Translations under genes and position numbers: made by a program
NCBI RefSeq assembly: GCF_014652875.1
Contig: NZ_BMZQ01000001.1
Location: forward strand, 124,001 to 188,000
DNA length: 64,000 nucleotides
Direction: 5' to 3'
Origin: Tianweitania populi
GTDB lineage: Bacteria; Pseudomonadota; Alphaproteobacteria; Rhizobiales; Rhizobiaceae
Part shown: positions 45,999-54,765 of the stretch, in pieces
Layout of the letters: the number at the start of each line of letters is the position of its first letter
How positions within the stretch are numbered: position 1 is the first letter of the stretch
The notes under the pieces: generated by a model
What the model was told of the DNA's origin: nothing
The model's database searches: none
Seen by the model: only the letters and a program-made list of their open reading frames with translations

Positions 45999-46637
45999 CT
46001 AACCCTCTGAAGGCTCGTTCCCAAGCGTGTCGGCCATCGCCTCCACGATGAGCAAGGCCGACACCGCGCCAGGGTCGATATGCCCGATCGACCGCTCGCC
46101 CACCCGCGCCGCACGCCCCCGCACAGCCATCATCGCGCGTGTCGATTCAGCCCCATCGGCTGCGGCGCCGAGCACGTAAGTCCATAAATCCGCAGGGTTT
46201 TCTCGAAGTGCCTGCTGCGCCGCTTCCGCCGCCGGAAGCCAAACATCCAGCATCGTTTTCTCCCCCCGGCTCCCTTTGCCCCGCGCCGCAATGCCGGCCG
46301 CAATCCCCTCCAGCATCGCCGCAGGATCCAGCACGTCTGAACCATCCAAGCGCTTGGCCGCATTGAGAAATCCGCTCGCATAAAGCGGCCCGGTCGAAGC
46401 CCCGACAGCGTCCAGAAACGCACTCGCTGCCGTCCTGAACACCTCCGAAGGGCTCACCTCCGCATCGAGCTTCGCCAGCGCCGATGTCACCGCCCGAAAG
46501 CCCAGCGACATCGTCATCCCATGATCCGCATCGGCAATCGCCCCATCCAGATCCGACAGATGATCCCGCTGCGCATCGATCGCGGCTGCGGCTTGGCTGA
46601 ACATCGCGATCAGGCGTTTTGATCCTAGATCTTGCAT
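45999..46637 (-). CDS. dhaL: Second DhaL subunit, paired with the SorC-DhaK fusion
   Basis: A 212-residue DhaL paralogue with SDLDGAIADADHGMTMSLGF. The three Mg-binding aspartates (D31, D36, D38) are kept, but the usual GDGDHG is ADADHG. GASTGPLYASGFLNAA and IDPGAVSA are also present. ATG 46637 is preferred because it has GAGA 5 nt upstream and gives the normal DhaL length; longer starts (46679, 46757) lack support. It follows the fusion gene by 55 nt and should supply the ATP-binding half of that protein's kinase. Confidence 0.87.
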   Translation of the reverse strand: MQDLGSKRLIAMFSQAAAAIDAQRDHLSDLDGAIADADHGMTMSLGFRAVTSALAKLDAEVSPSEVFRTAASAFLDAVGASTGPLYASGFLNAAKRLDGSDVLDPAAMLEGIAAGIAARGKGSRGEKTMLDVWLPAAEAAQQALRENPADLWTYVLGAAADGAESTRAMMAVRGRAARVGERSIGHIDPGAVSALLIVEAMADTLGNEPSEG

Positions 46638-46692
46638 GAAGTCTCTTTCGCAGACTGAGGCGAAAGCCCCATAAGCCATTGTTGTGGCATCA

Positions 46693-48783
46693 TTATTTCC
46701 CAACTCGGAAAAACGGCGTATCGCACGGATGTGCCAGCAATTCGGCAAGCTCATCATCGAGATGCATCACCGAAATCGACGCGCCGACCATGTCGAGCGA
46801 GGTGCAATAATGCCCGACCCACCGCGCTGCAACAGTCAGCCCTTTGGTCTTCAAACGCTGTTCCACCCGCCGATAAAGCACATAAAGCTCCATCAAAGGC
46901 GTCGAACCGAACGAGTTCACGAGCACTGCCACCCGGTCCCCCGATTGGCTCGGCATTTCCGTGAAAATCCGGTTCATCACCATATCCACCACGGCATCCG
47001 CCGATTGCATCGGCTCCCGCGCCACGCCAGGCTCGCCATGGATGCCGACGCCCACTTCCATGTCCTGCGGGCCGATGCTGAAGTTGTAGCGCCGCGTTTG
47101 CGGCATGGAGCAGGGCTCCAGCGCCACGCCCATCGTATAGGTTTGGAGATTGGCTTTTCGCGCCGCGCGTTCGCAGGCGTCAAGCGACCAGCCCTTGTCG
47201 CACGCCGCACCCGCAGCCTTGAAAATCAATACGTTACCAGCCACGCCGCGCCGCCCATCGCGATCTTCGGCGCGCGATGACGCGATGTCGTCCGTGGTCA
47301 CGACCGTCCGCACCGGGATGCCGTTGGCTTGAACGAGCTCGGCGGCCATCTCGAAATTCATCGTGTCGCCGGCATAATTGCCGTAAATGAACAACACGCC
47401 TTCGCCGCCGGATACGGCTTGTGCAGCCCTGGCAATCGGATCGGGAGGAGGGGAGGAAAACACATTGCCGACCGCCACCGCATCGGCCATTCCCGGCCCA
47501 ACATAGCCGAGAAAGCACGGCTCATGCCCTGAGCCGCCGCCGACCACTAAGCCAACTTTCCCTTCGCGTGGCGCTTCACGCGCCATGAAGGCACGTCGCG
47601 TGCCGGGCACAGGCTCCAGATACGCGCCATGCGCACGCACCGCGCCGTCCAGCATCTCGTCGACGATGTCGTCCGGATCGTTCAAGAACTTTTTGACGTG
47701 ACGACGCTGCACTTCAGCCGGGGCTGAAGGCTCTGTCTGCGGCCGCTGCGTGGGGCGGGTGAGACCCTTGACCCCATCGGCTTCCAGCAGCGCCTTGCCC
47801 GTGGCAGCATCGGTGACGAGAATGTCGGCATAGCCGCCCCGCAGCGTGCCAAGGATCGCCGGCACCTTGTCGATCCCACCGGCAACGGCAATGCGCCGTT
47901 CGATGCCCCGCAAAGATTCCAGCGAAATACCGAGGGTGCGATCACCCAGCGGCCCGCGCACCGAACGCCCTTGAACGTCGATGAAACGACCGGCGATCAC
48001 CCCGACGGCATTCAGCCCAAGGTAGGTTTGTAGCGGCGCGTGATCGAAAAAGCCGCTGGAATGAATGGTGGAGTTGGGGCGCAGCGAAGACACGCCGAAC
48101 ACGGCCCGGCTGGCATGGCTGAGCGCCTGGAATTGCGACTGGATCAGCGGCTCGGCCATCAGCATGTCGCGCATGGCCGATGATGACACGATGCTGGGCG
48201 CCGTAATCGGCACGCATTCGGCCTGGATTGCGGAGGCGAGACGCGCGGCGCAGATTTCCGGCGAGTCGGGCTGGCCGGTGGTAACGCTGCCCGTCGCCTG
48301 CACGACCCGCACATCCTGCAAGCCTGTCAAAGTGGTGGCCGCTGCCACCGACAGGATCGTGCGCCCCCATCCCACGGCGATCGTGTCACCGGACCTCACG
48401 AACTGCCGAAGCACAAGGCTCCCCGCCGCACCCAACCTGTCGATCAGCGACGCTGCCGGCTCCGAGCTCGGCACCACAAGACAGTCATGCAGACCGAAAT
48501 GCCGCTTGAGCTCCTGTGCCACCGTAAGGGAGGCCAGGCGCTGTGGATCTAGGGTAATATTGACGATGCCGCGCTCGCGGGCATCCGCGAGATAGGCGTT
48601 GACGGTTGCTCGCGAGATCCCCATCGCCTCGGCGATCTCGCTCTGCGTGAGACGGTCCTCGTAGTAAAGCCAGCAGGCCCAGACTTGCGGATCGTCGCCA
48701 AATTTCAGGGGAATGACGCTTGAACCGATAGACGCCGCGGCGCGCGCAGACCGGTTCTTGGCCGAGGTGGAACTCTCCGTCAC
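46693..48783 (-). CDS. Fusion: SorC-type sugar-responsive regulator + DhaK kinase domain
   Basis: A 696-residue single frame. Residues about 30-80 hold a helix-turn-helix (YYEDRLTQSEIAEAMGISRATVNAYL). About 85-345 form a SorC/DeoR-type effector domain (GDTIAVGWGRTI, AVGVIAGRFID, GGIDKVPAIL). A linker rich in Pro, Gln and Glu covers about 341-361. Residues 363-690 are a complete DhaK with H420 (GGGSGHEP), D473 (NYAGDTMNF) and H582 (GVGIHGEPG), so the kinase site looks intact. It starts at GTG. The second DhaL follows downstream. It probably controls the adjacent polyol operon and may couple substrate binding or kinase state to DNA binding. The architecture may already be in protein databases; I know of no described mechanism. 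Confidence 0.9.
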   Translation of the reverse strand: MTESSTSAKNRSARAAASIGSSVIPLKFGDDPQVWACWLYYEDRLTQSEIAEAMGISRATVNAYLADARERGIVNITLDPQRLASLTVAQELKRHFGLHDCLVVPSSEPAASLIDRLGAAGSLVLRQFVRSGDTIAVGWGRTILSVAAATTLTGLQDVRVVQATGSVTTGQPDSPEICAARLASAIQAECVPITAPSIVSSSAMRDMLMAEPLIQSQFQALSHASRAVFGVSSLRPNSTIHSSGFFDHAPLQTYLGLNAVGVIAGRFIDVQGRSVRGPLGDRTLGISLESLRGIERRIAVAGGIDKVPAILGTLRGGYADILVTDAATGKALLEADGVKGLTRPTQRPQTEPSAPAEVQRRHVKKFLNDPDDIVDEMLDGAVRAHGAYLEPVPGTRRAFMAREAPREGKVGLVVGGGSGHEPCFLGYVGPGMADAVAVGNVFSSPPPDPIARAAQAVSGGEGVLFIYGNYAGDTMNFEMAAELVQANGIPVRTVVTTDDIASSRAEDRDGRRGVAGNVLIFKAAGAACDKGWSLDACERAARKANLQTYTMGVALEPCSMPQTRRYNFSIGPQDMEVGVGIHGEPGVAREPMQSADAVVDMVMNRIFTEMPSQSGDRVAVLVNSFGSTPLMELYVLYRRVEQRLKTKGLTVAARWVGHYCTSLDMVGASISVMHLDDELAELLAHPCDTPFFRVGK

Positions 48784-48944
48784 GCTGTCATCTCGTCACT
48801 ATCCTCCAGTCAGCGCCATCCTCCGCGCCTTGGCAAGAGGATGGTTCAGGCTGGAGCCGCGTGCAAGTTTTTGTAACAACCGGGTCTCACTTCGCGTCGC
48901 GAGAATAAGATGACGCCCGCTTTTTCCGCCGCTAGGGTTTCTGC

Positions 48945-49505
48945 ATGAACAAATGTCTGATGGCGCTCGGCGCATTCCTCGCTGTCACCCTGCCGGCCCA
49001 CACGCAGCCGGCGCTAGAGGCTGGATTGGCTGGCGCTTTACGCGGCTGTACGGAATGGGTGTTGCGCCCGGCAAGCTGGGCCGATGGACCCAAGCCCTTC
49101 CTCGCCGCAATGGGGCTCGGCAACACGGTCGGGCTCCTGAAGTCTGTTGCAGACGAATCGCTGCCGCCACCGGGCTTGCGCACGGCCAATCATTATTGGC
49201 GCATCAACTCGCAGCTCGATGCCGGCTATGTCCTCGTCGTGTCCGACCAGATCCCCATGTGCCACATCACCGGTGGCGGAGACGCGGACCTTCAACCCAT
49301 TGTGGAAGCGGTTCTTTCTTCTCCCGGGTTTGTCGAGCAATGGGAGCAGGTCAGTAAGGAAGGCGAGGGCGAGATGATCTCCACGCGCTTCCGGTCTCGC
49401 GAGGAGCCGAAATTCATCTTGGTCGTCAGTCGCGCGAAAGAGGCGGGCGGGAGACAGGATCGCGTGCAGGTTCTGGCGACAGCGATCTACGACGTCGGGC
49501 AATGA
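48945..49505 (+). CDS. Exported hypothetical protein
   Basis: A 186-residue protein with a signal peptide (about 1-20, ending PAHTQP). ALRGCTEWVLRPASW and IPMCHITGG each carry a cysteine that could form a disulfide in the periplasm. No catalytic motif or membrane helix is recognised. It is divergent from the SorC-DhaK gene and convergent with another small exported or anchored protein. Confidence 0.65.
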   Translation: MNKCLMALGAFLAVTLPAHTQPALEAGLAGALRGCTEWVLRPASWADGPKPFLAAMGLGNTVGLLKSVADESLPPPGLRTANHYWRINSQLDAGYVLVVSDQIPMCHITGGGDADLQPIVEAVLSSPGFVEQWEQVSKEGEGEMISTRFRSREEPKFILVVSRAKEAGGRQDRVQVLATAIYDVGQ

Positions 49506-49532
49506 CCCGTCTGCCGCACGTCGAATAAGGCT

Positions 49533-49976
49533 TCAATGCAGCTCGTCGTCGGTTGGCGTGAGGCCTAGAAGTGCCCGCCAACGCCAGATCCGATCATCAA
49601 GCCATTGTCGAAAGGGCGAACTTGCCGATCTGATAGGCAGATCGAGAACCATTGGTTTGACCACCCGGCGAGGCCCCCAGATGAGTGGAGTGCCCGGCGC
49701 CGCGCCGCCATACATCTGCAGCATGCTGAGGTCGGACACGCCACGGATGGCTCCGTCACGATCGCGCAGAACGATCCAGCCCGGCGCATCGCTGCCGCCG
49801 CCCGGCATGGCAAACAGCAACGGTCGGCTGCAAAGAGTCAGGGTCCATCGACCATCCGGACTGGTTTCGTGAAGATATGGCTCTGAGCAGGCGAGCCGCC
49901 CTTGGGGAACAAAAAGAATCGCTGCGACACAAGCGGCCGATCCGAAAAACAGCCACAAGGCAAAGTGTTTCAACAT
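49533..49976 (-). CDS. Hypothetical membrane-anchored protein
   Basis: About 147 residues from ATG 49976 (an upstream in-frame codon at 50045 adds a poor N terminus). One N-terminal hydrophobic segment (FALWLFFGSAACVAAILFV) is followed by a region with SPDGRWTLTLCSRP and PGWIVLRDRDGAIRGVSDLSML. This looks like a small beta-rich exported domain of a type common in unannotated proteobacterial proteins. Function unknown. Confidence 0.55.
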   Translation of the reverse strand: MLKHFALWLFFGSAACVAAILFVPQGRLACSEPYLHETSPDGRWTLTLCSRPLLFAMPGGGSDAPGWIVLRDRDGAIRGVSDLSMLQMYGGAAPGTPLIWGPRRVVKPMVLDLPIRSASSPFRQWLDDRIWRWRALLGLTPTDDELH

Positions 49977-50128
49977 GATGCCTTTGTGCAACGTCTTGTT
50001 GGACGCTTCAACCTGGACTTGGCTTTTGGCGCTTCCTGAGGCCACTACAGCGAGGCATATACCGCTTGAGCTTTGTCAGCATTGCGCACACCCTCGTGTG
50101 TACAGTCAACTTTTCATAGACATTTGGG

Positions 50129-50145
50129 CTATATGTGGCATATAG
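50129..50145. promoter_or_regulatory. Perfect dyad CTATATGTGGCATATAG before the polysaccharide locus
   Basis: CTATATG (50129-50135) and CATATAG (50139-50145) are exact inverted repeats around TGG, 37 nt before the first gene of the plus-strand polysaccharide genes. CTATAT could itself be a -10 region, so a protein bound here would block transcription. A second small dyad, CACAC-CCTC-GTGTG, lies at 50087-50100. Confidence 0.45.
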
Positions 50146-50182
50146 GCGCTAAGCGAAACACGCTTTTGGGACGGGTGAGACG

Positions 50183-50704
50183 ATGATGGTTCGACTGATT
50201 GTTGCTGGTGCGTTGGCTGCCGGCATGTTTTCGACGGCAGCCGGTGTTGCTCAGGCTCAGCCTTCCACGTGCGGCTGCGCCGTTAGCGGCGCTCAGTCGG
50301 CAGCGCTCGGCACGATCCAGTCTTCTGAAGGCCGTGTTGTGATCGTTGGCGCCAAGGGCCCACGGCAGGCGGCGGCTGGCCAGTCGATTTCGGCTGCCGA
50401 TCGCGTTGCAACGAGCGTCCAGAGCACGGCCGTGGTTGTTGCTGGTGGCTGCCAGGTATCGCTTGCTGGCGAGCAGGAATTGCGCTTCGAGCGGCAGGGT
50501 GAAAACCTCTGCGTTGCCGTGAACGATACGGGTGCCGTGAACACAACGGGCCAGGTTCGCAATAACAACAATGGCGCTGTTCCTGGTGCTGCTGGTGGCG
50601 CCGGTGTTGCCTCCTACGCTGTGCCGGCTGCGGCGGCTGTTCTTATCGGTGGTGCGGCAATCGCTACCGCGACTTCGGACTCGGATAACCGCGTAAGCCA
50701 GTAA
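50183..50704 (+). CDS. Exported hypothetical protein at the head of the polysaccharide locus
   Basis: A 173-residue protein with a signal peptide (1-26, ending VAQAQ). A central beta-rich segment (SSEGRVVIVGAKGPRQAAAGQSISAADRVATSVQSTAVVVAGGC...LAGEQELRFE) resembles a FecR-like domain. A Gly/Ala-rich hydrophobic C terminus (AVPAAAAVLIGGAAIATA) could be a membrane anchor. Three N-terminal-half cysteines lie in STCGCAV and GGC. The role is unknown; it is co-directional with cpsB/wza/wzc-like genes. Confidence 0.6.
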   Translation: MMVRLIVAGALAAGMFSTAAGVAQAQPSTCGCAVSGAQSAALGTIQSSEGRVVIVGAKGPRQAAAGQSISAADRVATSVQSTAVVVAGGCQVSLAGEQELRFERQGENLCVAVNDTGAVNTTGQVRNNNNGAVPGAAGGAGVASYAVPAAAAVLIGGAAIATATSDSDNRVSQ

Positions 50705-50763
50705 GCTTCGATCGGGCCGTTCGCGGCTCGGTTCTTCGCCGTTCTGGTCTTGTTGATGAGGGG

Positions 50764-51585
50764 TTGGCAGGGTTAGTGATAGACCTGCATTCCCATATTC
50801 TGCCTGGCTGTGATGACGGTGCCGCGGATGCCGCTGCTTCCCTCGCTATGGCGAGGGTCGCTGTGGCTGATGGCACACGGATTCTCGCCTGTACGCCGCA
50901 TATTCTGCCAGGCCTCTACCATAATGATGCGGCCGGTATCGGTCGCCGAGTTCTGGCTCTGCGTAATGTTCTGTCGGACGAGAGTATCGACCTTCAGCTT
51001 GTTATAGGGGCTGATGTTCATATCGCGCCTGATCTGCTGCAGAAGCTTGCCGACAAGGTTGTGCCGACCCTGAATGGGTCACGCTATTTTCTACTTGAGC
51101 CGCCGCATCACGTCGTGCCGCCGAATTTCGTTGCCTTCGTCGAGCGTCTGATCGAGGCCGACTATATCCCGGTTGTCACGCATCCGGAGCGCTTGACCTG
51201 GGTGACAAAGAACTACGATCTGATCGAAAGCGTCGGGCGACTTGGAGCCTTGATGCAGATTACCGCGGGCTCCTTGACTGGGCAATTCGGCACGCAGGCC
51301 AAGGCTCTATCGGACCGGATGCTCGAAGAAGGCCGCATCGATCTGGTGGCCAGTGATGCACACAATGTGTCGGGCCGGTCTCCCGTGCTCTCAACCGCCT
51401 ATGCGCTTGTTGAAGAGAAAGCCGGCGCGGAGACCGCTCGCAATTTGTTCGTTGAAACGCCTGCGCGGATTTTGCGGAATGCGCAGATCAGAGCCGTGGG
51501 CATGGACGCTGCACGCGGTGCGAAGCGCGAAGCGGTCTCGAAAAGCCGGGCAGGCAAGTTCTGGCGCATGTTTCAGGGGCGTTGA
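50764..51585 (+). CDS. CpsB/CapC/YwqE-type tyrosine-protein phosphatase (PHP fold)
   Basis: About 270 residues. The metal-binding PHP motif DLHSHILPGCDDGA opens the protein, and TPHI, EPPHH, THPERL and SDAHN supply further ligands. Such enzymes dephosphorylate the tyrosine kinase that drives capsule or exopolysaccharide assembly; the Wzc-like kinase is two genes downstream. The start is TTG 50764 (GAGGGG adjacent) or GTG 50776. This class is commoner in Firmicutes than the Wzb-type phosphatase of enterics. Confidence 0.85.
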   Translation: MAGLVIDLHSHILPGCDDGAADAAASLAMARVAVADGTRILACTPHILPGLYHNDAAGIGRRVLALRNVLSDESIDLQLVIGADVHIAPDLLQKLADKVVPTLNGSRYFLLEPPHHVVPPNFVAFVERLIEADYIPVVTHPERLTWVTKNYDLIESVGRLGALMQITAGSLTGQFGTQAKALSDRMLEEGRIDLVASDAHNVSGRSPVLSTAYALVEEKAGAETARNLFVETPARILRNAQIRAVGMDAARGAKREAVSKSRAGKFWRMFQGR

Positions 51586-51587
51586 TC

Positions 51588-52355
51588 ATGGCGGGTTGTA
51601 AGACTTTGCGTATCGCAGTCGTATTCGCGGTGTCTGCTTTCATCGCGGCTTGTAACACCTCGTCACCAACCGACATGGGCATAGCCCAAGGCGCCCCAGC
51701 CTCCTCAGGATACGCATCGGCCGCGCTGCCGGGCGACGCCGACCTGCGCCAAGTACCCGAACTGCCAGCGCCGCCCGAAACGGCAGGTGGAACGGAAGTG
51801 CCGATCGCGCCCTCCGACACGCTCGAAGTCTTCGTGTTTCAGGTCTCCGACCTGTCACGCGCCGTGCAGGTCGATCCCAGCGGCAACATCAACCTGCCTC
51901 TGATCGGAAATGTCCAGGCGGCCGGTAAGCCGGTGCGGGTGCTGGAACAGGAAATCACGCGTGCTTACGCGCGGAACTACCTGCAGAACCCGCAGGTCAG
52001 CGTCACGATCAAGGAGTCCTCTTCCCGTCGGGTCACGATCGACGGTGAAGTCAACAAGGCCGGCGTTTACCAGCTGCCGCCCACGGCGTCATTGATCGAC
52101 GCGATTGCGCTCGGTGGCGGCTTCAGCAAAGTCGCAGATACTGGCAAGGTCTATGTGTTCCGCCAGGTGGGCCGGCAGAAACTGGTCGCGCTGTATGATG
52201 TTGCGCAGATCCGCGCCGGCAAGCGGGCCAATCCCCGCATCTACGGTGGTGACGTCGTTGTTGTGTTCTCATCTTCCAACAAGGTCGCGTTCCAGAACCT
52301 GAAGGAAGCGCTTGGCGTGGCAAGTTCCGCCAGCCGCATTGGCGTCGGTCTTTAA
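51588..52355 (+). CDS. Polysaccharide export outer-membrane lipoprotein (Wza/GumB type)
   Basis: A 255-residue export protein. A lipobox (AFIAAC, Cys about 20) predicts lipidation. The Poly_export domain (IAPSDTLEVFVFQVSDLSRAVQVDPSGNINLPLIG) and a SLBB segment (VTIDGEVNKAGVYQLPPTASLIDAIALGGG) follow. ATG 51588 is chosen over TTG 51582 because it begins the signal sequence and is preceded by AGGGG. It forms the outer-membrane channel for the polymer. Confidence 0.9.
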   Translation: MAGCKTLRIAVVFAVSAFIAACNTSSPTDMGIAQGAPASSGYASAALPGDADLRQVPELPAPPETAGGTEVPIAPSDTLEVFVFQVSDLSRAVQVDPSGNINLPLIGNVQAAGKPVRVLEQEITRAYARNYLQNPQVSVTIKESSSRRVTIDGEVNKAGVYQLPPTASLIDAIALGGGFSKVADTGKVYVFRQVGRQKLVALYDVAQIRAGKRANPRIYGGDVVVVFSSSNKVAFQNLKEALGVASSASRIGVGL

Positions 52356-52380
52356 GCCGCAGAGGGTAAGTTAGACAATC

Positions 52381-54765
52381 ATGCTTGACCGACCTTCTCC
52401 CTACTCGCCAAACGCCCTTCAGGCCGCTCCGGGCGGTGCTCTGCGCCCGGATCTTGCTCCCTACGATTATGGCTACGGACGGTATCAGGAGGTTGACGAG
52501 CGCGACTCGTTCAACCCGCTGCAAATCTTTTTCTACGTTCTGCAATATCGCTGGCTGATCGTAAGTCTGCTCGCGATTGGTCTCGTACTCGGCTTTGCTA
52601 TCACCATGATGCAGACGCCCAAGTACGAGGCAGCGGTCCGGCTGGAAGTCATGACACCGTCTGCCCGCGTGTTCCAGGAAATGGAAATGGTCGCGGAGGC
52701 GTCTGACGTGCGCGCATTCCTGACTGCCCGCGAGCGCTTGAAGAGCCGTGCAATCGCACAGCGCGTCGTGCTTGGCTTGGGCCTTTCCGAACAAGCCGCC
52801 TTTCTGTTCCCCGCGCCAGACTTTGCGCCGACCAATATCGTTCGTCGGGCGTTCGGCATGCGCTTCTCCGAGGATATGGCTGACTACGCGCCGGAACAGC
52901 GGGAAGGGATCGCCATAAAGCGGGTGATGGACAACCTGTCGGTTGACCTCCTTGCGAATACCAGCCTGCTGACAATTTCCTTCCGCGATCAAAACCCGGT
53001 CACTGCCCAGGAAGTCGCGAACCGTGTGGCGCAAAGCTATATCGACTCGCGTGTGGATCAAACTGGCGAAACGTCAGAGCTGGCGCGGCAGTTCATTCAG
53101 GATCAAGTTCTACAGGTCAAGGATAGGCTGCAGAAGTCCGAGGAGGCCTTGGTCGCCTATGCGAAGGAAGCCGGCATCACCATGACCGGCACGGACAGTT
53201 CTCTGATCGAAACGAGCATCCAGGCGATCAACGCTGCGCAATCGAAGGCGGTCGAAGAGCGCTTGAACTATCAGCGGCTGGTGCAGCAGATCGACCAGGG
53301 TCGTGGCGGCAGCCTTGAACAGGTTCTGTCCAGCGAGGGCTTACAGAAACTTCGCTCGGAGATCGCCGGTCTTTCGGCCGAGTACCAGCAGAAGCTCAGC
53401 ACGTTCAAACCCGGTTTTCCGGAAATGCAGCAGCTTCAGGCGCAAATCAGCGAGTTGCGCAGGCAATATGAGGGCGGTGTTGCGGTTGTCACGGATGGCG
53501 TCCGTTTGAAACTGCAGGAAGCGCAATCGCGCGAAGCCGACCTTCAGCAAAAACAGACCGAGCTTCAGGCCGAGCAAGTCGCCTATCAGGACAAAAACAT
53601 CCAGTATACGATCCTGAAGCGCGAGGTGGATTCCAACCGCAGCCAGTATGACAGTCTGATTGGCAAGCTGAACGATGTCGGTGTGGCGACCGAGTTGCGG
53701 CAGCAGAATGCCTCGATCGTCGACCTTGCGCCGATGCCGCAGTCACCGGTCTGGCCGCGTCTGCCGATCAACCTTGCGCTCGCTCTAGCCTTATCTGCTG
53801 CATTGGCGGCTGCAGTGGTTTATGTGCTGGAGTTGCTGAACAACACCTTCGTCAATCCGGAACAGCTCGAAAAGGAACTCGCGCTTCCGGTCATGGGGAT
53901 CTTGCCGCAGGTGAAGCCGGCGGAGCTGGCGGCAAGTGCGACAGATCCAACGTCTGGATTGTCGGAAGCCTATCGCAGTTTGCGCACGGCCATCCAGTTT
54001 GCCGGTGCGGACGGTGCGCCGAAGATCCTGATGGTCACGTCCGCTGAACCGGCCGAAGGCAAGTCGACCACGGTTTACAAGCTGGCCCGCGATTTCGGTG
54101 TGCTTGGATCCAAGGTGGTCGTTGTGGATGCCGACTTGCGCAAGCCGGCCGTTCACCGCCAGTTCGGCCTCGATAATACCGTTGGCCTGAGCAACGTCCT
54201 TACCAACACGGTTTCCAAGGAAAAGCTGCCGCAGGTGATCCGTCGCACCAGCGCGGAGAACGTCTGGACGATAACCTCGGGCACGATCCCGCCAAACCCA
54301 GCCGACCTTCTGTCGTCACAGCGTATGGCGCTGCTGATTGGTCATCTCGCTGAGCGCTTCGATTTCGTCATCATCGACTCGCCTCCCGTGATCGGCCTGT
54401 CTGATGCGCCGATTCTCGGCCGTCTGGCGCGCGGAACCCTGTTGGTGGTGTCCTCCAATCAGGTCACCCGGAAGGCTGCCTCCTTGGCATTGAAGCGTCT
54501 GCGGGCTTCCGGCGCTCATGTGATCGGCGCAGCGATGTCCAAGTTCAGCGTCGGCAAATACGATTACAAATACGCCTACAGCTACATGAACAATCAGTAC
54601 TACTCCTATGGAGGCGATGCTGAGCAATTAGAGGGACCTCATGACCAGCAGAGCGGCGCATCCGGTTCCGATGTCCATGCCTCGTCGGGCGGTGGCCTGC
54701 GTCGCCGCCTTCGCGCTGCTGTTGCTCGTTTGTCTGGGCGCTCTCGGCAGACTGTTACAGGCTGA
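52381..54765 (+). CDS. Wzc-type polysaccharide co-polymerase with tyrosine autokinase
   Basis: A 794-residue inner-membrane protein. A Wzz domain with a first helix at about 57-80 is followed by periplasmic coiled coil (about 220-420) and a second helix near 460-485. The BY-kinase has Walker A SAEPAEGKSTT (about 553-563), Walker A' VVVVDADLRKP and Walker B FVIIDSPP. A tyrosine cluster (YDYKYAYSYMNNQYYSYGG) ends the normal kinase. The final 45 residues run into the next gene's reading frame and look unlike kinase sequence; see findings. Confidence 0.9.
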   Translation: MLDRPSPYSPNALQAAPGGALRPDLAPYDYGYGRYQEVDERDSFNPLQIFFYVLQYRWLIVSLLAIGLVLGFAITMMQTPKYEAAVRLEVMTPSARVFQEMEMVAEASDVRAFLTARERLKSRAIAQRVVLGLGLSEQAAFLFPAPDFAPTNIVRRAFGMRFSEDMADYAPEQREGIAIKRVMDNLSVDLLANTSLLTISFRDQNPVTAQEVANRVAQSYIDSRVDQTGETSELARQFIQDQVLQVKDRLQKSEEALVAYAKEAGITMTGTDSSLIETSIQAINAAQSKAVEERLNYQRLVQQIDQGRGGSLEQVLSSEGLQKLRSEIAGLSAEYQQKLSTFKPGFPEMQQLQAQISELRRQYEGGVAVVTDGVRLKLQEAQSREADLQQKQTELQAEQVAYQDKNIQYTILKREVDSNRSQYDSLIGKLNDVGVATELRQQNASIVDLAPMPQSPVWPRLPINLALALALSAALAAAVVYVLELLNNTFVNPEQLEKELALPVMGILPQVKPAELAASATDPTSGLSEAYRSLRTAIQFAGADGAPKILMVTSAEPAEGKSTTVYKLARDFGVLGSKVVVVDADLRKPAVHRQFGLDNTVGLSNVLTNTVSKEKLPQVIRRTSAENVWTITSGTIPPNPADLLSSQRMALLIGHLAERFDFVIIDSPPVIGLSDAPILGRLARGTLLVVSSNQVTRKAASLALKRLRASGAHVIGAAMSKFSVGKYDYKYAYSYMNNQYYSYGGDAEQLEGPHDQQSGASGSDVHASSGGGLRRRLRAAVARLSGRSRQTVTG

